Of a DNA stretch of 64,000 bases, positions 21,230 to 29,957 are shown piece after piece (positions within the stretch are counted from its first letter, which is position 1; each line of letters starts with the position of its first letter). The stretch is from assembly GCA_942493075.1 (NCBI GenBank), contig OW818681.1:744001-808000 (forward strand), given 5' to 3'. The translations under genes and the position numbers were made by a program. The stretch comes from JBBQYD01 sp942493075. GTDB taxonomy: Bacteria; Verrucomicrobiota; Verrucomicrobiia; Limisphaerales; UBA8199. The notes under the pieces were generated by a model. The model did no database searches and was not told the DNA's origin. It saw nothing but the letters and a program-made list of their open reading frames with translations.

Positions 21230-21949
21230 TTAGGGTTGTGGATCGGTGGGTGGTGTTGCGAGCTGACTGCAAAGCCGGGCCAAAGCCATCTGTGCCGCCT
21301 CACTTTCAGCGACCTTCTTGCTCTTGCCCGTGCCGCGTCCGAGTTCTTCCCCGCCATGGCTCACCGTGCAGACAAACACACGGTCGTGGTCCGGGCCAGT
21401 TGTAGAGATGAGTTTATAACAAGGCGCTTCCAGTGATTTGCCTTGAAGCAATTCCTGCAACTCCCCTTTCGGATTCTCGACGGAGGGGATATGGTCCAAT
21501 TGGCTGAAGGCCGGCTCGAACAGGCCTAGAATAAAGCGTGAGGCAGCCTCCAACCCGGCATCCAAATACATGGCTCCGAGGACCGCCTCGAAGGCGTCAG
21601 CCAGAGTGGAGACGCGAGTGCGCCCCCCGCTTAACTCTTCGCCGTGGCTTAGGATGAGATGAGGACCGAGGCCTATGGCCGCCGCCCTCTCAGCCAGCGC
21701 AATGCCGTTAACCAGTTTTGCCCGAGCTTTGGAAAGTGGCCCCTCATCGTCCGTCGGGAACTTCACGTAGAGCTCATGGGTGAGGACCAATTGCAAAACC
21801 GCATCGCCAAGGAACTCCAGTCGCTGGTTGGTTGGCGCTACCCCCCCGTGCTCATGGGCAACTGAGGGATGAGTCAATGCCAGCTTGAGCAAATCGGGGT
21901 TATTGAACCGATGGCCCAGCCGCTCCTCTAGTTGTTCGTAGTCACTCAC
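21230..21949 (-). CDS. rnc: Ribonuclease III
   Basis: RNase III cuts double-stranded RNA in rRNA and mRNA processing. The product of 239 residues has the signature RLEFLGDAVLQLVLT, the catalytic Asp/Glu region TLADAFEAVLGAMYLDAG, and a C-terminal dsRNA-binding domain (PKGELQELLQ...GTGKSKKVAESEAAQMAL). The GTG at 21949 is proposed as start: it gives the usual family length, lies just after the stop of the upstream gene, and has AAGGAG 13 bases before it. An ATG at 22021 would add 24 residues but overlap the upstream gene by about 60 bases. Confidence 0.93.
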   Translation of the reverse strand: MSDYEQLEERLGHRFNNPDLLKLALTHPSVAHEHGGVAPTNQRLEFLGDAVLQLVLTHELYVKFPTDDEGPLSKARAKLVNGIALAERAAAIGLGPHLILSHGEELSGGRTRVSTLADAFEAVLGAMYLDAGLEAASRFILGLFEPAFSQLDHIPSVENPKGELQELLQGKSLEAPCYKLISTTGPDHDRVFVCTVSHGGEELGRGTGKSKKVAESEAAQMALARLCSQLATPPTDPQP

Positions 21950-21959
21950 AGCTTGGCTG

Positions 21960-22619
21960 TTACTCCTTGGGTGGCGCGTCCTTAATAGGTGCCTCTGCAC
22001 CAGCGTCAGCAGCAGGCTCATCCACCGGGGTCTCTGAGGGCGCTTCCTCAGTTTCAGCCGGAGACGGCGGCGACGGCGGTTCAGTGGCAGCAGGCGGTTC
22101 AGCCGGGGTCAGCCCTGCGATTCCGTGCTCCAGCAGGTGCGCAACATCCTTCTGCACTTGTTCCAGTTGGGTCAGTTGCAGATCCGGATCGATAATCGTG
22201 AACACATCCCCGGATTTGGGATGCTCGTAAATGAAAACCCGGCGTCCCTCGCGGCGGAGTTGCTCCTTAACCCGGAGGAGGCGCTTGCGCTCGAGCATGA
22301 CAGCTAAAATGTAACCGGCAGGAATGTACTGCGGATTGTTAAGCTCAATGAGTTTGCGGAGCAGAGATTCGGCGGTTTCTTTCTGGATCGCCTCCGTGGG
22401 CGGGGCAGGGGCCTCGTAAACGCCATGCCAGTAAGACACAAAGCCTTTGCGCTCACGTGCGCCTTCAGGATCGCGGTCCCAGCAAGCCTGGCAAAGATCG
22501 AGACGGCGCAATTCAGATCGCTCCTCGTAGAGAAGGGTGTGAAAGCACTCTTTGTCGGTAAACCCGCGCGTGCACGTTGAACACGCATGGGCGCGCGATT
22601 GAATATTCCAGTCGGTCAT
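21960..22619 (-). CDS. Hypothetical protein with N-terminal zinc-ribbon-like Cys pairs
   Basis: The 219-residue protein is not named by any family I can place with certainty. Two Cys pairs, CSTC near residue 13 and CQAC near 43, with further His/Cys between them, suggest a small zinc-binding fold. The middle (about 75-165) is a charged helical region with a segment (RRVFIYEHPKSGDVFTIIDP) that looks like a conserved strand pair. The last 50 residues are a Pro/Glu/Ala tail. It lies directly upstream of rnc in the same direction, with 10 bases between, so a role in RNA handling is possible but is only an inference. Confidence 0.7.
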   Translation of the reverse strand: MTDWNIQSRAHACSTCTRGFTDKECFHTLLYEERSELRRLDLCQACWDRDPEGARERKGFVSYWHGVYEAPAPPTEAIQKETAESLLRKLIELNNPQYIPAGYILAVMLERKRLLRVKEQLRREGRRVFIYEHPKSGDVFTIIDPDLQLTQLEQVQKDVAHLLEHGIAGLTPAEPPAATEPPSPPSPAETEEAPSETPVDEPAADAGAEAPIKDAPPKE

Positions 22620-22741
22620 TACTTCGTATCTCCACCCCGGCTGCCAGCCGCGGCTTTCCCTTATTATTACCGGGTCTGGTAGCTCTGCAATCTCAATGAC
22701 TCTCGATTTTTACTGATTTTGGTCCGTCGATTTGGCACAAC

Positions 22742-23461
22742 ATGAGAGCTGAACGAATGAAAAAGAAGAAGAACGAAGCTACAGAGGCTCAGTTGTTGGA
22801 TCTCTTGCGCAAGGTGTTGCCGAAGGCAACCCATGATCCTGAACTGGCCGGCAAGATTTATTCCCTCGTAGAGAGCGAACTCAAGTCCAAAGCCCAGACC
22901 AGCGCTTTTGACAAGTTTTGCGCTCGTGTTCCCCTTCAGGACCTGGAGCCAGCCAGTATCGAACAGGCCAAGCGCCAATTCGTCGAGTCCTTTCCCGAGG
23001 CTGACGTCGCGGTGAAGCCGAACAAGAAGGAGAAAACGCTTGCAGTGGAGATCGCGTTGCCCAATGGCACCCAGCTCACCGGCGAAGTGCAGGTCAACAC
23101 CGAAGAAGCCAAGCCAGAGGACGAAGAGCAGGAGATTAAGCTCAAGTTCGTTCCTTTCCCCGTTTGCATGCCTGGCGATAAGGAACTAGTCTGGTTCCTG
23201 GCAAAGCGCGAAAACATGACGTCCGATGAGGCGGGCATCGCGCTGAGCAAGGTTGAGGAGGATTTCTGGGCGTCCAAGACAGGCCAGAAGCTGCTGCGCG
23301 ATCGGGTGGAGCGCATTTTTCCCGAATTTATCGCGCGTGTTCCCTCGGGTCTGATGAACGAGTTAGGACTGAAACGGCACTACAAAACGCCTGAAGCAAT
23401 CAAGATCACTCGCTCGCTTCCCCCGAGCAAAGAGAAGCGAACCAAGGACGGCGCGGCCTAG
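22742..23461 (+). CDS. Conserved hypothetical protein
   Basis: The 239-residue protein has a basic start (MKKKKNE from the second Met at 22757), an alpha-helical N-terminal half, a beta-rich middle (LAVEIALPNGTQLTGEVQVN) and an acidic stretch EEAKPEDEEQE at about 120. No signal peptide, membrane segment or catalytic motif is seen. It is divergent from the zinc-ribbon gene across a 122-base gap, and lies 111 bases before nuoA. I do not recognise the family; coding is supported by uninterrupted frame and codon pattern. Confidence 0.7.
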   Translation: MRAERMKKKKNEATEAQLLDLLRKVLPKATHDPELAGKIYSLVESELKSKAQTSAFDKFCARVPLQDLEPASIEQAKRQFVESFPEADVAVKPNKKEKTLAVEIALPNGTQLTGEVQVNTEEAKPEDEEQEIKLKFVPFPVCMPGDKELVWFLAKRENMTSDEAGIALSKVEEDFWASKTGQKLLRDRVERIFPEFIARVPSGLMNELGLKRHYKTPEAIKITRSLPPSKEKRTKDGAA

Positions 23462-23572
23462 GTAAGAGGGCAGGGAAGGCCATATTCTGACAATCCGGAA
23501 GCCAAAAAAGGGCGAGGTTTTGCCACCATTTGTGTTGCCAACAATTTCGCCTTTTTTTCAATATTAACAACT

Positions 23573-23977
23573 ATGGAAGACGTCCTTGTTGGCGATCTGA
23601 TTTACGCCTTCGCTTTTTGCCTGGCTGGCCTTGGGTTTGCCGCCGGCCCGTTCGTGGTCGTGCATTTGTTGCAGGCGCGCAAGACCCGCAACACGGCCCA
23701 GAAAACCGACCAGTTCATTGAGTGCGGCATGGAGCCAATCGGCGATGCGTGGATTCGTTACAGCGCGGTTTATTATCTCTACGCCCTGGTGTTTGTTGCC
23801 TTCGCCGTGGATGTGCTTTTTTTGATCCCCGTAGCCCTGGTTTACGGGCGCGTGTTCCCAATTCGCGATTTTGTCGAACTGCTCATCTTCGTGGGCATAC
23901 TATCGCTCGTTATCGTGTATGCCTGGAAGAAAGGTGTCTTTGAATGGAAACGAAAGAAGATCTCTCCCAACTCGTAA
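23573..23977 (+). CDS. nuoA: NADH-quinone oxidoreductase subunit A
   Basis: NuoA is a small membrane subunit of complex I that helps form the quinone site region. The 134-residue protein has three membrane segments (about 9-31, 64-87, 98-117) and the conserved loop ECGMEPIGDAWIRYSAVYYLYA with the family's invariant acidic residues. It overlaps nuoB by 34 bases. The first gene of nuoABCD; the gap upstream (23462-23572) would hold the promoter, but no convincing -35/-10 pair is claimed. Confidence 0.95.
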   Translation: MEDVLVGDLIYAFAFCLAGLGFAAGPFVVVHLLQARKTRNTAQKTDQFIECGMEPIGDAWIRYSAVYYLYALVFVAFAVDVLFLIPVALVYGRVFPIRDFVELLIFVGILSLVIVYAWKKGVFEWKRKKISPNS

Positions 23978-24462
23978 AAGACTGCTCGCCCATCGTGCAG
24001 TTTGCGGTGTTGGATGACCTGTTGTCCCTCGGCCGTGCCAACTCGCTTTGGCCGCTTACCTTCGGTCTGGCCTGCTGCGCCATCGAAATGATGGCTGCCG
24101 GGGCTTCCCGCTTTGATTTGGCCCGGTTCGGTGCCGAAGTGTTCCGCCCCTCTCCACGGCAGGCGGACGTCATGATTGTTGCCGGCACGATCAACAAGAA
24201 GATGGCGCCCGCAGTAAAGACGCTCTATGACCAAATGCCCGAGCCGAAATGGGTCATTGCGATGGGCAATTGTGCCATCTCAGGCGGGCCGTTTGTGTTC
24301 CCTGGCCAATACGCCGTGGTCGAAGGTGTGGACAAGCTCTTCCCGGTTGATGTGTTTATTCCTGGCTGTCCTCCCCGTCCCGAAGCCCTTATCGAGGGCA
24401 TCCTCAAACTTGAGGAGAAGCTCACAGGCAAGCGGCGCTGGCCCGTCGTGAAGCCGGATTAA
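23944..24462 (+). CDS. nuoB: NADH-quinone oxidoreductase subunit B
   Basis: NuoB carries cluster N2, the last iron-sulfur centre before quinone. The 172-residue protein shows the four ligand cysteines: the tandem pair in GLACCAIEMM, then GNCAISGG and PGCPPRPEA. Length and motif spacing are normal. It starts inside the 3' end of nuoA, which suggests translational coupling, and is followed by nuoC 18 bases after the stop. Confidence 0.97.
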   Translation: METKEDLSQLVKDCSPIVQFAVLDDLLSLGRANSLWPLTFGLACCAIEMMAAGASRFDLARFGAEVFRPSPRQADVMIVAGTINKKMAPAVKTLYDQMPEPKWVIAMGNCAISGGPFVFPGQYAVVEGVDKLFPVDVFIPGCPPRPEALIEGILKLEEKLTGKRRWPVVKPD

Positions 24463-24480
24463 TTTTGCCTCAGTTCTGCT

Positions 24481-25083
24481 ATGAATCCCACAGGTGCTGA
24501 TCAACCCACAGGCGTGCCGCCCGCTCCTCAGCCGGCTGCCGCTCCCAGCAACCCCGCCGCCGCCGCTGCTCCAGCACCGGCCGCACCCAAGCCGGCCCCC
24601 GCAGTTCCTAAACCGGCGGCTCCCCCGCCGCCACCGCCTCCTCCCGTTCCTGTGCCGGAGTCGCTGGCCAAACTGCCCATCCCCTTTCAAGGCGTGGACT
24701 ACGCCTGGCGCGGTTATCATGCCGAAGCCAGGGTGGAACCCGGAGATGTTGTCCGATGCGCCCAGGTGCTCGATCACGAAGGATTCTCTCTCGATACGAT
24801 CACCGGAGTTGATTGGATGGCTGAGAACCAGATGGAAGTTGTTTACGATTATTTCCATCCATCCCGCTGCATGCGAGTGGCTGTGCGCGCCCGCATACCC
24901 CGCGAGAACCCCGAGATCGATACGATTCTTAAAGTGTTTCCGGGCGCCAATTGGCACGAGCGCGAGACTCATGACTTTTTCGGCATCCGTTTCCACGGCC
25001 ACCCTTACCTTGTGCCGTTCCTGCTGCCTGAGGATGCCACCTATCACCCCCTAAAAAAGGACTTTGCCAGTGATCCTAAGTAA
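24481..25083 (+). CDS. nuoC: NADH-quinone oxidoreductase subunit C with Pro/Ala-rich N-terminal extension
   Basis: NuoC is a peripheral-arm subunit without cofactors that packs against NuoD. The conserved C-terminal core begins near residue 65, with ITGVDW, VVYDYFHP and the signature WHERETHDFFGI, and ends in LLPEDATYHPLKKD. The first 60 residues or so are a low-complexity Pro/Ala run, including eight consecutive prolines, that is not part of the usual subunit. The frame is unbroken and the start ATG at 24481 is the only one upstream of the core, so the extension appears genuine. It overlaps nuoD by 20 bases. Confidence 0.94.
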   Translation: MNPTGADQPTGVPPAPQPAAAPSNPAAAAAPAPAAPKPAPAVPKPAAPPPPPPPPVPVPESLAKLPIPFQGVDYAWRGYHAEARVEPGDVVRCAQVLDHEGFSLDTITGVDWMAENQMEVVYDYFHPSRCMRVAVRARIPRENPEIDTILKVFPGANWHERETHDFFGIRFHGHPYLVPFLLPEDATYHPLKKDFASDPK

Positions 25084-26203
25084 AGAGCCTTTGCCCACAG
25101 CTCCCGGGGCGACCGAGACGTTTGTCATTAACCTGGGGCCCCAGCATCCGGCCACCCACGGCGTGCTGCGCGTCAAGCTCACCATGGACGGTGAGTACAT
25201 CATGAATGCTGAGCCCGTTTGCGGCTACATTCACCGCATGCAGGAGAAGATGGCTGAGAACCGCACTTACGCGCAGTTCCTCCCCAACACGAGCCGCATC
25301 GATTATCTTTCCGCGATGACCTACACTCACGGGTTTGTAGGCGCCATCGAGAAGGGGCTCAAGCTGCAGATCCCACCGCGGGCCGAATACCTGCGCGTGA
25401 TCACTTCCGAACTCAACCGCATCTCCAGTCACCTGGTATGGTGGGGCGCATTTCTGCTGGATCTGGGCGGGTTCACTCCCCTGCTGTACGCATTTGATGA
25501 TCGTGAGAAGATCCTGGACCTCTTGGAAGGCATAACAGGCTCACGCTTAACTTACAGCTATTACCGGATTGGCGGACTCTACAACGATGTCGATGAGCAG
25601 TTCCTCAAAGGCACACGTGAGTTTGTCAAGCACATGCGGCCTCGGCTGAAAATGTACCGGGAACTGGTCACCGGAAATATCATCTTCCAAAAGCGGCTTG
25701 AAGGCATCGGCCCGATCTCGGTTGAATTGTGCCGCAAGTACGGCGCCACCGGACCCGTCATCCGCGGGTCGGGCGAGCCTTACGATGTGCGCCGGGTCGA
25801 ACCTTATTCCGCTTACTCGGAATTCGATTTCGAGATCCCGACTTCGACGGTTTGCGATTCCATGGCGCGCTACCTGGTTCGCATGGAGGAAATGGTCCAG
25901 AGCCTGAGGATTATCGAGCAGGCGCTTGATCGTCTGCCTGCCGGGCCGGTTGTTGCCGAAAAAGTGCCACGTGTTCTCAAGCTTCCGGCAGGCGACTATT
26001 GCTATGCCACGGAGGCAGCACGAGGCCGGTTTGCCGTGCGAATCATCAGCGATGGCAAAGAGATTCCCTATCGCGTGAAATTGCGGACGCCCTCGCTGTC
26101 CAACTTGAGTTTGTTTGAAGAGGCGAGCGGCGGCATGCTGCTGGCCGACGCGCTGGCGTTGATGGGCAGCCTGGACCTGGTGATCCCGGACATTGATCGC
26201 TGA
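25064..26203 (+). CDS. nuoD: NADH-quinone oxidoreductase subunit D
   Basis: NuoD (49-kDa subunit) forms the quinone-binding cavity with NuoB. The 379-residue protein has the start INLGPQHPATHGVLR, the GYIHRMQEKMAENRTY block, SELNRISSHLVW and the C-terminal LRTPSLSNLSLFEEASGG...SLDLVIPDIDR, all family hallmarks. It is the last nuo gene of this cluster; nuoE-H and nuoJ-N do not follow. After it comes a 206-base gap before sdhC. Confidence 0.97.
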   Translation: MPVILSKEPLPTAPGATETFVINLGPQHPATHGVLRVKLTMDGEYIMNAEPVCGYIHRMQEKMAENRTYAQFLPNTSRIDYLSAMTYTHGFVGAIEKGLKLQIPPRAEYLRVITSELNRISSHLVWWGAFLLDLGGFTPLLYAFDDREKILDLLEGITGSRLTYSYYRIGGLYNDVDEQFLKGTREFVKHMRPRLKMYRELVTGNIIFQKRLEGIGPISVELCRKYGATGPVIRGSGEPYDVRRVEPYSAYSEFDFEIPTSTVCDSMARYLVRMEEMVQSLRIIEQALDRLPAGPVVAEKVPRVLKLPAGDYCYATEAARGRFAVRIISDGKEIPYRVKLRTPSLSNLSLFEEASGGMLLADALALMGSLDLVIPDIDR

Positions 26204-26334
26204 TAGTCAGCACAGGAAGGTCGATGGATGGCCGGAGAGATCGGGTGGTGCCTGATAACATTAGGTGCGTTAATTGTATGTATTATTGAGCGAATCTGAT
26301 TCTCCCGGTTGCCCGGATTATTAGTTTCATTTTC

Positions 26335-26362
26335 TTGACCTCTCCGCTGTTCCTATTAAAGT
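26335..26362 (+). promoter_or_regulatory. Candidate sigma-70-type promoter for sdhCAB
   Basis: TTGACC at 26335-26340 and TAAAGT at 26357-26362 are separated by 16 bases and lie 48 bases before the sdhC start. The -35 matches five of six consensus bases and the -10 matches four of six. The location in the gap after nuoD fits a separate promoter for the sdh genes. Base matching by eye only. Confidence 0.4.
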
Positions 26363-26409
26363 ACGGCCCGTCATTGACACTGCGTCAATCGAGGTCGGGG
26401 AAAAATCCC

Positions 26410-27114
26410 ATGAACATAATCGCGTACGTCTTTAAGTCGTCACTAGGCAAAAAGTATATAATGGCCGTTTCAGGCTTCTGCCTGTTCGGGTTCGTCATTG
26501 GACACATGGCCGGCAATCTCCAGGTTTTCCTGGGACCCGAGGCCATCAACCGCTATGGCCACTTCCTCCAATCCGTACCGGAATTGATCTGGCCGGCACG
26601 CTTGAGCTTGCTCGCTCTCATCGGCCTGCACATCTGGTCAGCCGCTCAGTTGACTCGGGAGAACCGGGCCGCCCGCCCGGTGGCCTACGGCGAATACAAA
26701 CCCGTCGGCTCCACCTACGCCTCACGCACGATGTTGATGACCGGCCTGATCGTCGCCTCCTTCATCATCTACCACTTGCTGCACTTCACCATTCGCACCA
26801 AGGGCATCAACCTCACGGGCCAGGATTTCGTCACCTTCACGGACACTGAATACGGCCATGACATTTACCGGATGATTGTTGTGGGTTTCAAACATCCGCT
26901 GGTCTCGCTCTTTTACCTGGTGGGTGTGGGATTGCTTTGTTTCCACCTCAGCCATGGCATCAGCGCCATGTTCCAATCCATTGGCTGGAAAAATGAAACC
27001 TACCGTCCGCTCCTGGACAAGGCGGCGCGGTTGATTGGCTTAGTGTTGTTCCTCGGCTACGCCTCCATTCCGGCGGCGGTGCTGCTCGGCATCTTAAAGG
27101 AGGCAACGAAGTAA
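26410..27114 (+). CDS. sdhC: Succinate dehydrogenase cytochrome b558 subunit
   Basis: The 234-residue protein anchors succinate dehydrogenase/fumarate reductase in the membrane and binds heme b. Five hydrophobic segments are visible, with His residues positioned as heme ligands (VIGHMAGNLQ, LIGLHIWS, YHLLHF, FHLSHGI), fitting the single-polypeptide b558 anchor found with Bacteroidetes- and Bacillus-like enzymes. The ATG at 26410 was chosen over 26335 because homology-like sequence (MNIIAYVFKSSLGKKYIMA) starts there. A strong AAAGGAGG site for sdhA lies in its last codons, 2 bases separating the genes. Confidence 0.93.
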   Translation: MNIIAYVFKSSLGKKYIMAVSGFCLFGFVIGHMAGNLQVFLGPEAINRYGHFLQSVPELIWPARLSLLALIGLHIWSAAQLTRENRAARPVAYGEYKPVGSTYASRTMLMTGLIVASFIIYHLLHFTIRTKGINLTGQDFVTFTDTEYGHDIYRMIVVGFKHPLVSLFYLVGVGLLCFHLSHGISAMFQSIGWKNETYRPLLDKAARLIGLVLFLGYASIPAAVLLGILKEATK

Positions 27115-27115
27115 T

Positions 27116-29032
27116 ATGGCTCTCGACAGCAAAATTCCATCAGGACCACTCGCGCATAAGTGGGACAAGCATAAATTCGATCTCAAGCTGGTCAATCCCG
27201 CCAACAAGCGGAAGTTCGATGTGATCGTGGTGGGCAGCGGTTTGGCCGGCGCTTCCGCCGCAGCTACGCTCGCTGAACTCGGTTACAAAGTAAAATGCTT
27301 CTGTTACCAGGATAGCCCGCGCCGCGCTCATAGTATCGCCGCTCAAGGCGGTATCAACGCCGCGAAGAATTACCAGAACGACGGCGATAGCATCCACCGC
27401 CTTTTCTACGACACGATCAAAGGCGGCGACTTCCGGGCGCGTGAAGCGAACGTGCATCGCCTCGCCGAGGTGAGCGTCAATATTATCGATCAATGCGTCG
27501 CCCAGGGCGTTCCTTTCGCCCGTGAATACGGCGGGTTGCTCTCCAACCGCTCCTTCGGTGGAGCCCAGGTCTCCCGCACATTCTACGCACGCGGTCAGAC
27601 AGGTCAGCAGCTTCTGCTTGGTGCTTACCAGGCTCTGAGCCGCCAGATCGGCGCAGGCGCTGTGAAGATGTACCCGCGCACCGAAATGCTCGACGTGGTA
27701 GTCGTTAACGGCCATGCCAAGGGCATCATCGTGCGCGATCTCGTGACCGGTGAGGTTTCCTCTCATGCCGCGGATGCGGTGGTGCTGGCAACCGGCGGTT
27801 ACGGCAATGTGTTCTTCCTTTCCACCAATGCGAAAGGCTGCAATGTAACGTCCATCTGGCGCGCATACAAGAAGGGCGCCTACCTGGCCAATCCTTGCTA
27901 CACGCAGATTCATCCCACCTGCATCCCGGTCAGCGGCGAACATCAATCCAAGCTGACCCTGATGTCCGAATCGCTCCGCAATGACGGACGCGTCTGGGTG
28001 CCCAAGAAGAAAGAAGATTGCGGCAAAGCTCCCGGCTCAATCCCGGAAGATGCCCGCGACTATTACTTGGAACGCAAATACCCGAGCTTCGGCAACCTGG
28101 CTCCTCGTGACATTTCGTCACGCGCCGCCAAGGAAGCCTGCGATCAGGGCCGCGGTGTCGGTCCCGGTGCTCTGGGTGTTTATCTCGATTTCAGCGATGC
28201 CATCAAGCGGTTGGGCCTTGAGACGATCAAGGCGCGCTACGGGAATCTTTTCGACATGTATGAAAGGATCACCGGCGAGAATGCCTACGGTGTTCCGATG
28301 CGCATTTATCCGGCGGTGCATTACACCATGGGTGGCACCTGGGTGGATTACAACCTGATGAGCACGCTGCCCGGTCTGTTCGTTGTCGGCGAAGCCAACT
28401 TCTCCGATCACGGTGCGAACCGCCTGGGCGCCAGTGCACTGATGCAAGGTTTGGCGGATGGCTACTTTGTGCTGCCTTACACGATCGGCAACTACTTTGC
28501 CACCTGCAAGCAGGGCAAGCCCTCCTCCGGCAGTGCCGAGTTCAAGAAGGCTGAGGAAGAGATCAATAACTTCACCCGCCGCCTGTTGAACAACAAGGGC
28601 AAACGCACGCCTACCTCCCTGCATCGGGAATTAGGCAAGTTGCTCTGGGAAAAGTGCGGCATGGCCCGCAATGACGCCGGCCTCAAGGAAGCGCTCAAGC
28701 GGATTCCCGAGTTGCGCGAAGAATTCTGGAAGACAGTCAACGTCTCTGGCGAAGCGATGGAGTTCAACCAGGCGCTCGAATATGCCGGACGCGTGGCTGA
28801 CTTCATGGAGTTTGGCGAATTAATGTGCCTGGATGCGCTCCACCGCAAAGAATCCTGCGGCGGTCACTTCCGGGAAGAGTATCAAACCCCCGAAGGCGAA
28901 GCCCAACGGGATGATGAGAACTTTGCTTATGCCGGAGCCTGGGAGTACCAGGGTGAAGGCAAGGCGCCGGTCCTGCACAAGGAACCGCTCGTTTACGAAG
29001 AAGTTCACATGAGCACGCGGAGTTATAAATGA
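27116..29032 (+). CDS. sdhA: Succinate dehydrogenase/fumarate reductase flavoprotein subunit
   Basis: The 638-residue flavoprotein oxidises succinate (or reduces fumarate). It has the dinucleotide motif GSGLAGASAA, the covalent-FAD site HSIAAQGGINA, the active-site stretch LAPRDISSRA and the C-terminal GEANFSDHGANRLGASALMQG. The length is that of the b558-linked type, longer than the E. coli SdhA. It is translated from a strong AAAGGAGG site and overlaps sdhB by 4 bases (ATGA). Confidence 0.97.
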   Translation: MALDSKIPSGPLAHKWDKHKFDLKLVNPANKRKFDVIVVGSGLAGASAAATLAELGYKVKCFCYQDSPRRAHSIAAQGGINAAKNYQNDGDSIHRLFYDTIKGGDFRAREANVHRLAEVSVNIIDQCVAQGVPFAREYGGLLSNRSFGGAQVSRTFYARGQTGQQLLLGAYQALSRQIGAGAVKMYPRTEMLDVVVVNGHAKGIIVRDLVTGEVSSHAADAVVLATGGYGNVFFLSTNAKGCNVTSIWRAYKKGAYLANPCYTQIHPTCIPVSGEHQSKLTLMSESLRNDGRVWVPKKKEDCGKAPGSIPEDARDYYLERKYPSFGNLAPRDISSRAAKEACDQGRGVGPGALGVYLDFSDAIKRLGLETIKARYGNLFDMYERITGENAYGVPMRIYPAVHYTMGGTWVDYNLMSTLPGLFVVGEANFSDHGANRLGASALMQGLADGYFVLPYTIGNYFATCKQGKPSSGSAEFKKAEEEINNFTRRLLNNKGKRTPTSLHRELGKLLWEKCGMARNDAGLKEALKRIPELREEFWKTVNVSGEAMEFNQALEYAGRVADFMEFGELMCLDALHRKESCGGHFREEYQTPEGEAQRDDENFAYAGAWEYQGEGKAPVLHKEPLVYEEVHMSTRSYK

Positions 29033-29775
29033 ATCTGACACTTAAAATTTGGCGGCAACGGAACGGCCAGACGCCCGGCCATTTTGAGACCTACGAGGCC
29101 AAGGGTGTCAGCGAGGATATGTCCTTCCTCGAGATGCTCGACGTGGTGAACGAAGAGATCATGGCAGCAGGGAAAGATCCTGTTGCCTTTGACTCGGATT
29201 GCCGGGAAGGCATTTGCGGCATGTGCTCGCTGGTGATCAACGGCGTGCCACATGGCGGCCATCGCGGCACTGCGACCTGCCAGTTGCACATGCGCCATTA
29301 CAAAGATGGCCAGACCATCACCATAGAACCGTGGCGCGCCCGTGCGTTCCCGATTGTTCGCGACCTGGTGGTTAACCGTGCCTCGTTTGATCGCATCATT
29401 CAAAGCGGCGGGTTCATCGGCATTAACACGGGCGGCACCCCTGATGGCAACGCCCTCCCGATCTCGAAAGAGATTGCAGATCGCTCCATGGACGCGGCGG
29501 CATGCATCGGATGCGGCGCTTGCGTGGCGGCCTGTAAGAACGCCTCCGCCATGTTGTTTGTGGCGGCCAAGGTTTCGCACCTGAATCTGCTCCCGCAGGG
29601 ACATCCGGAGAAGAACGCCCGCGCTCTGGCCATGGTCTCTCAGATGGACAAGGAAGGCTTTGGCTCCTGCACGGTCACCGGTTCTTGCGAAGCGGTTTGT
29701 CCGAAGGAAATCAGCCTAAACTTCATTGCGAAGCTGAACCGCGACTACGGTCTCGCAGCACTCAAGGGACGGTAA
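29029..29775 (+). CDS. sdhB: Succinate dehydrogenase/fumarate reductase iron-sulfur subunit
   Basis: The 248-residue protein passes electrons from FAD to heme/quinone through three clusters. The 2Fe-2S ligands are in DCREGICGMCSL and TATC; the 4Fe-4S motif is CIGCGACVAAC; the 3Fe-4S region includes GSCTVTGSCEAVCP. Gene order C-A-B and the ATGA overlap with sdhA indicate an operon. A terminator follows 17 bases after the stop. Confidence 0.96.
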   Translation: MNLTLKIWRQRNGQTPGHFETYEAKGVSEDMSFLEMLDVVNEEIMAAGKDPVAFDSDCREGICGMCSLVINGVPHGGHRGTATCQLHMRHYKDGQTITIEPWRARAFPIVRDLVVNRASFDRIIQSGGFIGINTGGTPDGNALPISKEIADRSMDAAACIGCGACVAACKNASAMLFVAAKVSHLNLLPQGHPEKNARALAMVSQMDKEGFGSCTVTGSCEAVCPKEISLNFIAKLNRDYGLAALKGR

Positions 29776-29792
29776 CCCCTGCAAATTTCACA

Positions 29793-29828
29793 AAGGGCGT
29801 CCGGATCTTCCGGGCGCCCTTTTTCTTT
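29793..29828 (+). terminator. Rho-independent terminator of sdhCAB
   Basis: GGGCGTCCGG and CCGGGCGCCC form a GC-rich stem (one G-T pair) around the loop ATCTT, followed by TTTTTCTTT. It lies just beyond sdhB and points the same way. Confidence 0.9.
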
Positions 29829-29957
29829 AGTAGGAGAGGCTTGATTGGGTCCATACGTGTCGGGCGGGATTTCTAGTTAAATATACCCGTTTATATTCAA
29901 ATGTTGATAGAAATGGTTATAAATAGGTAGAAGCGGGTTGGCAAGCGAATGCAATTC

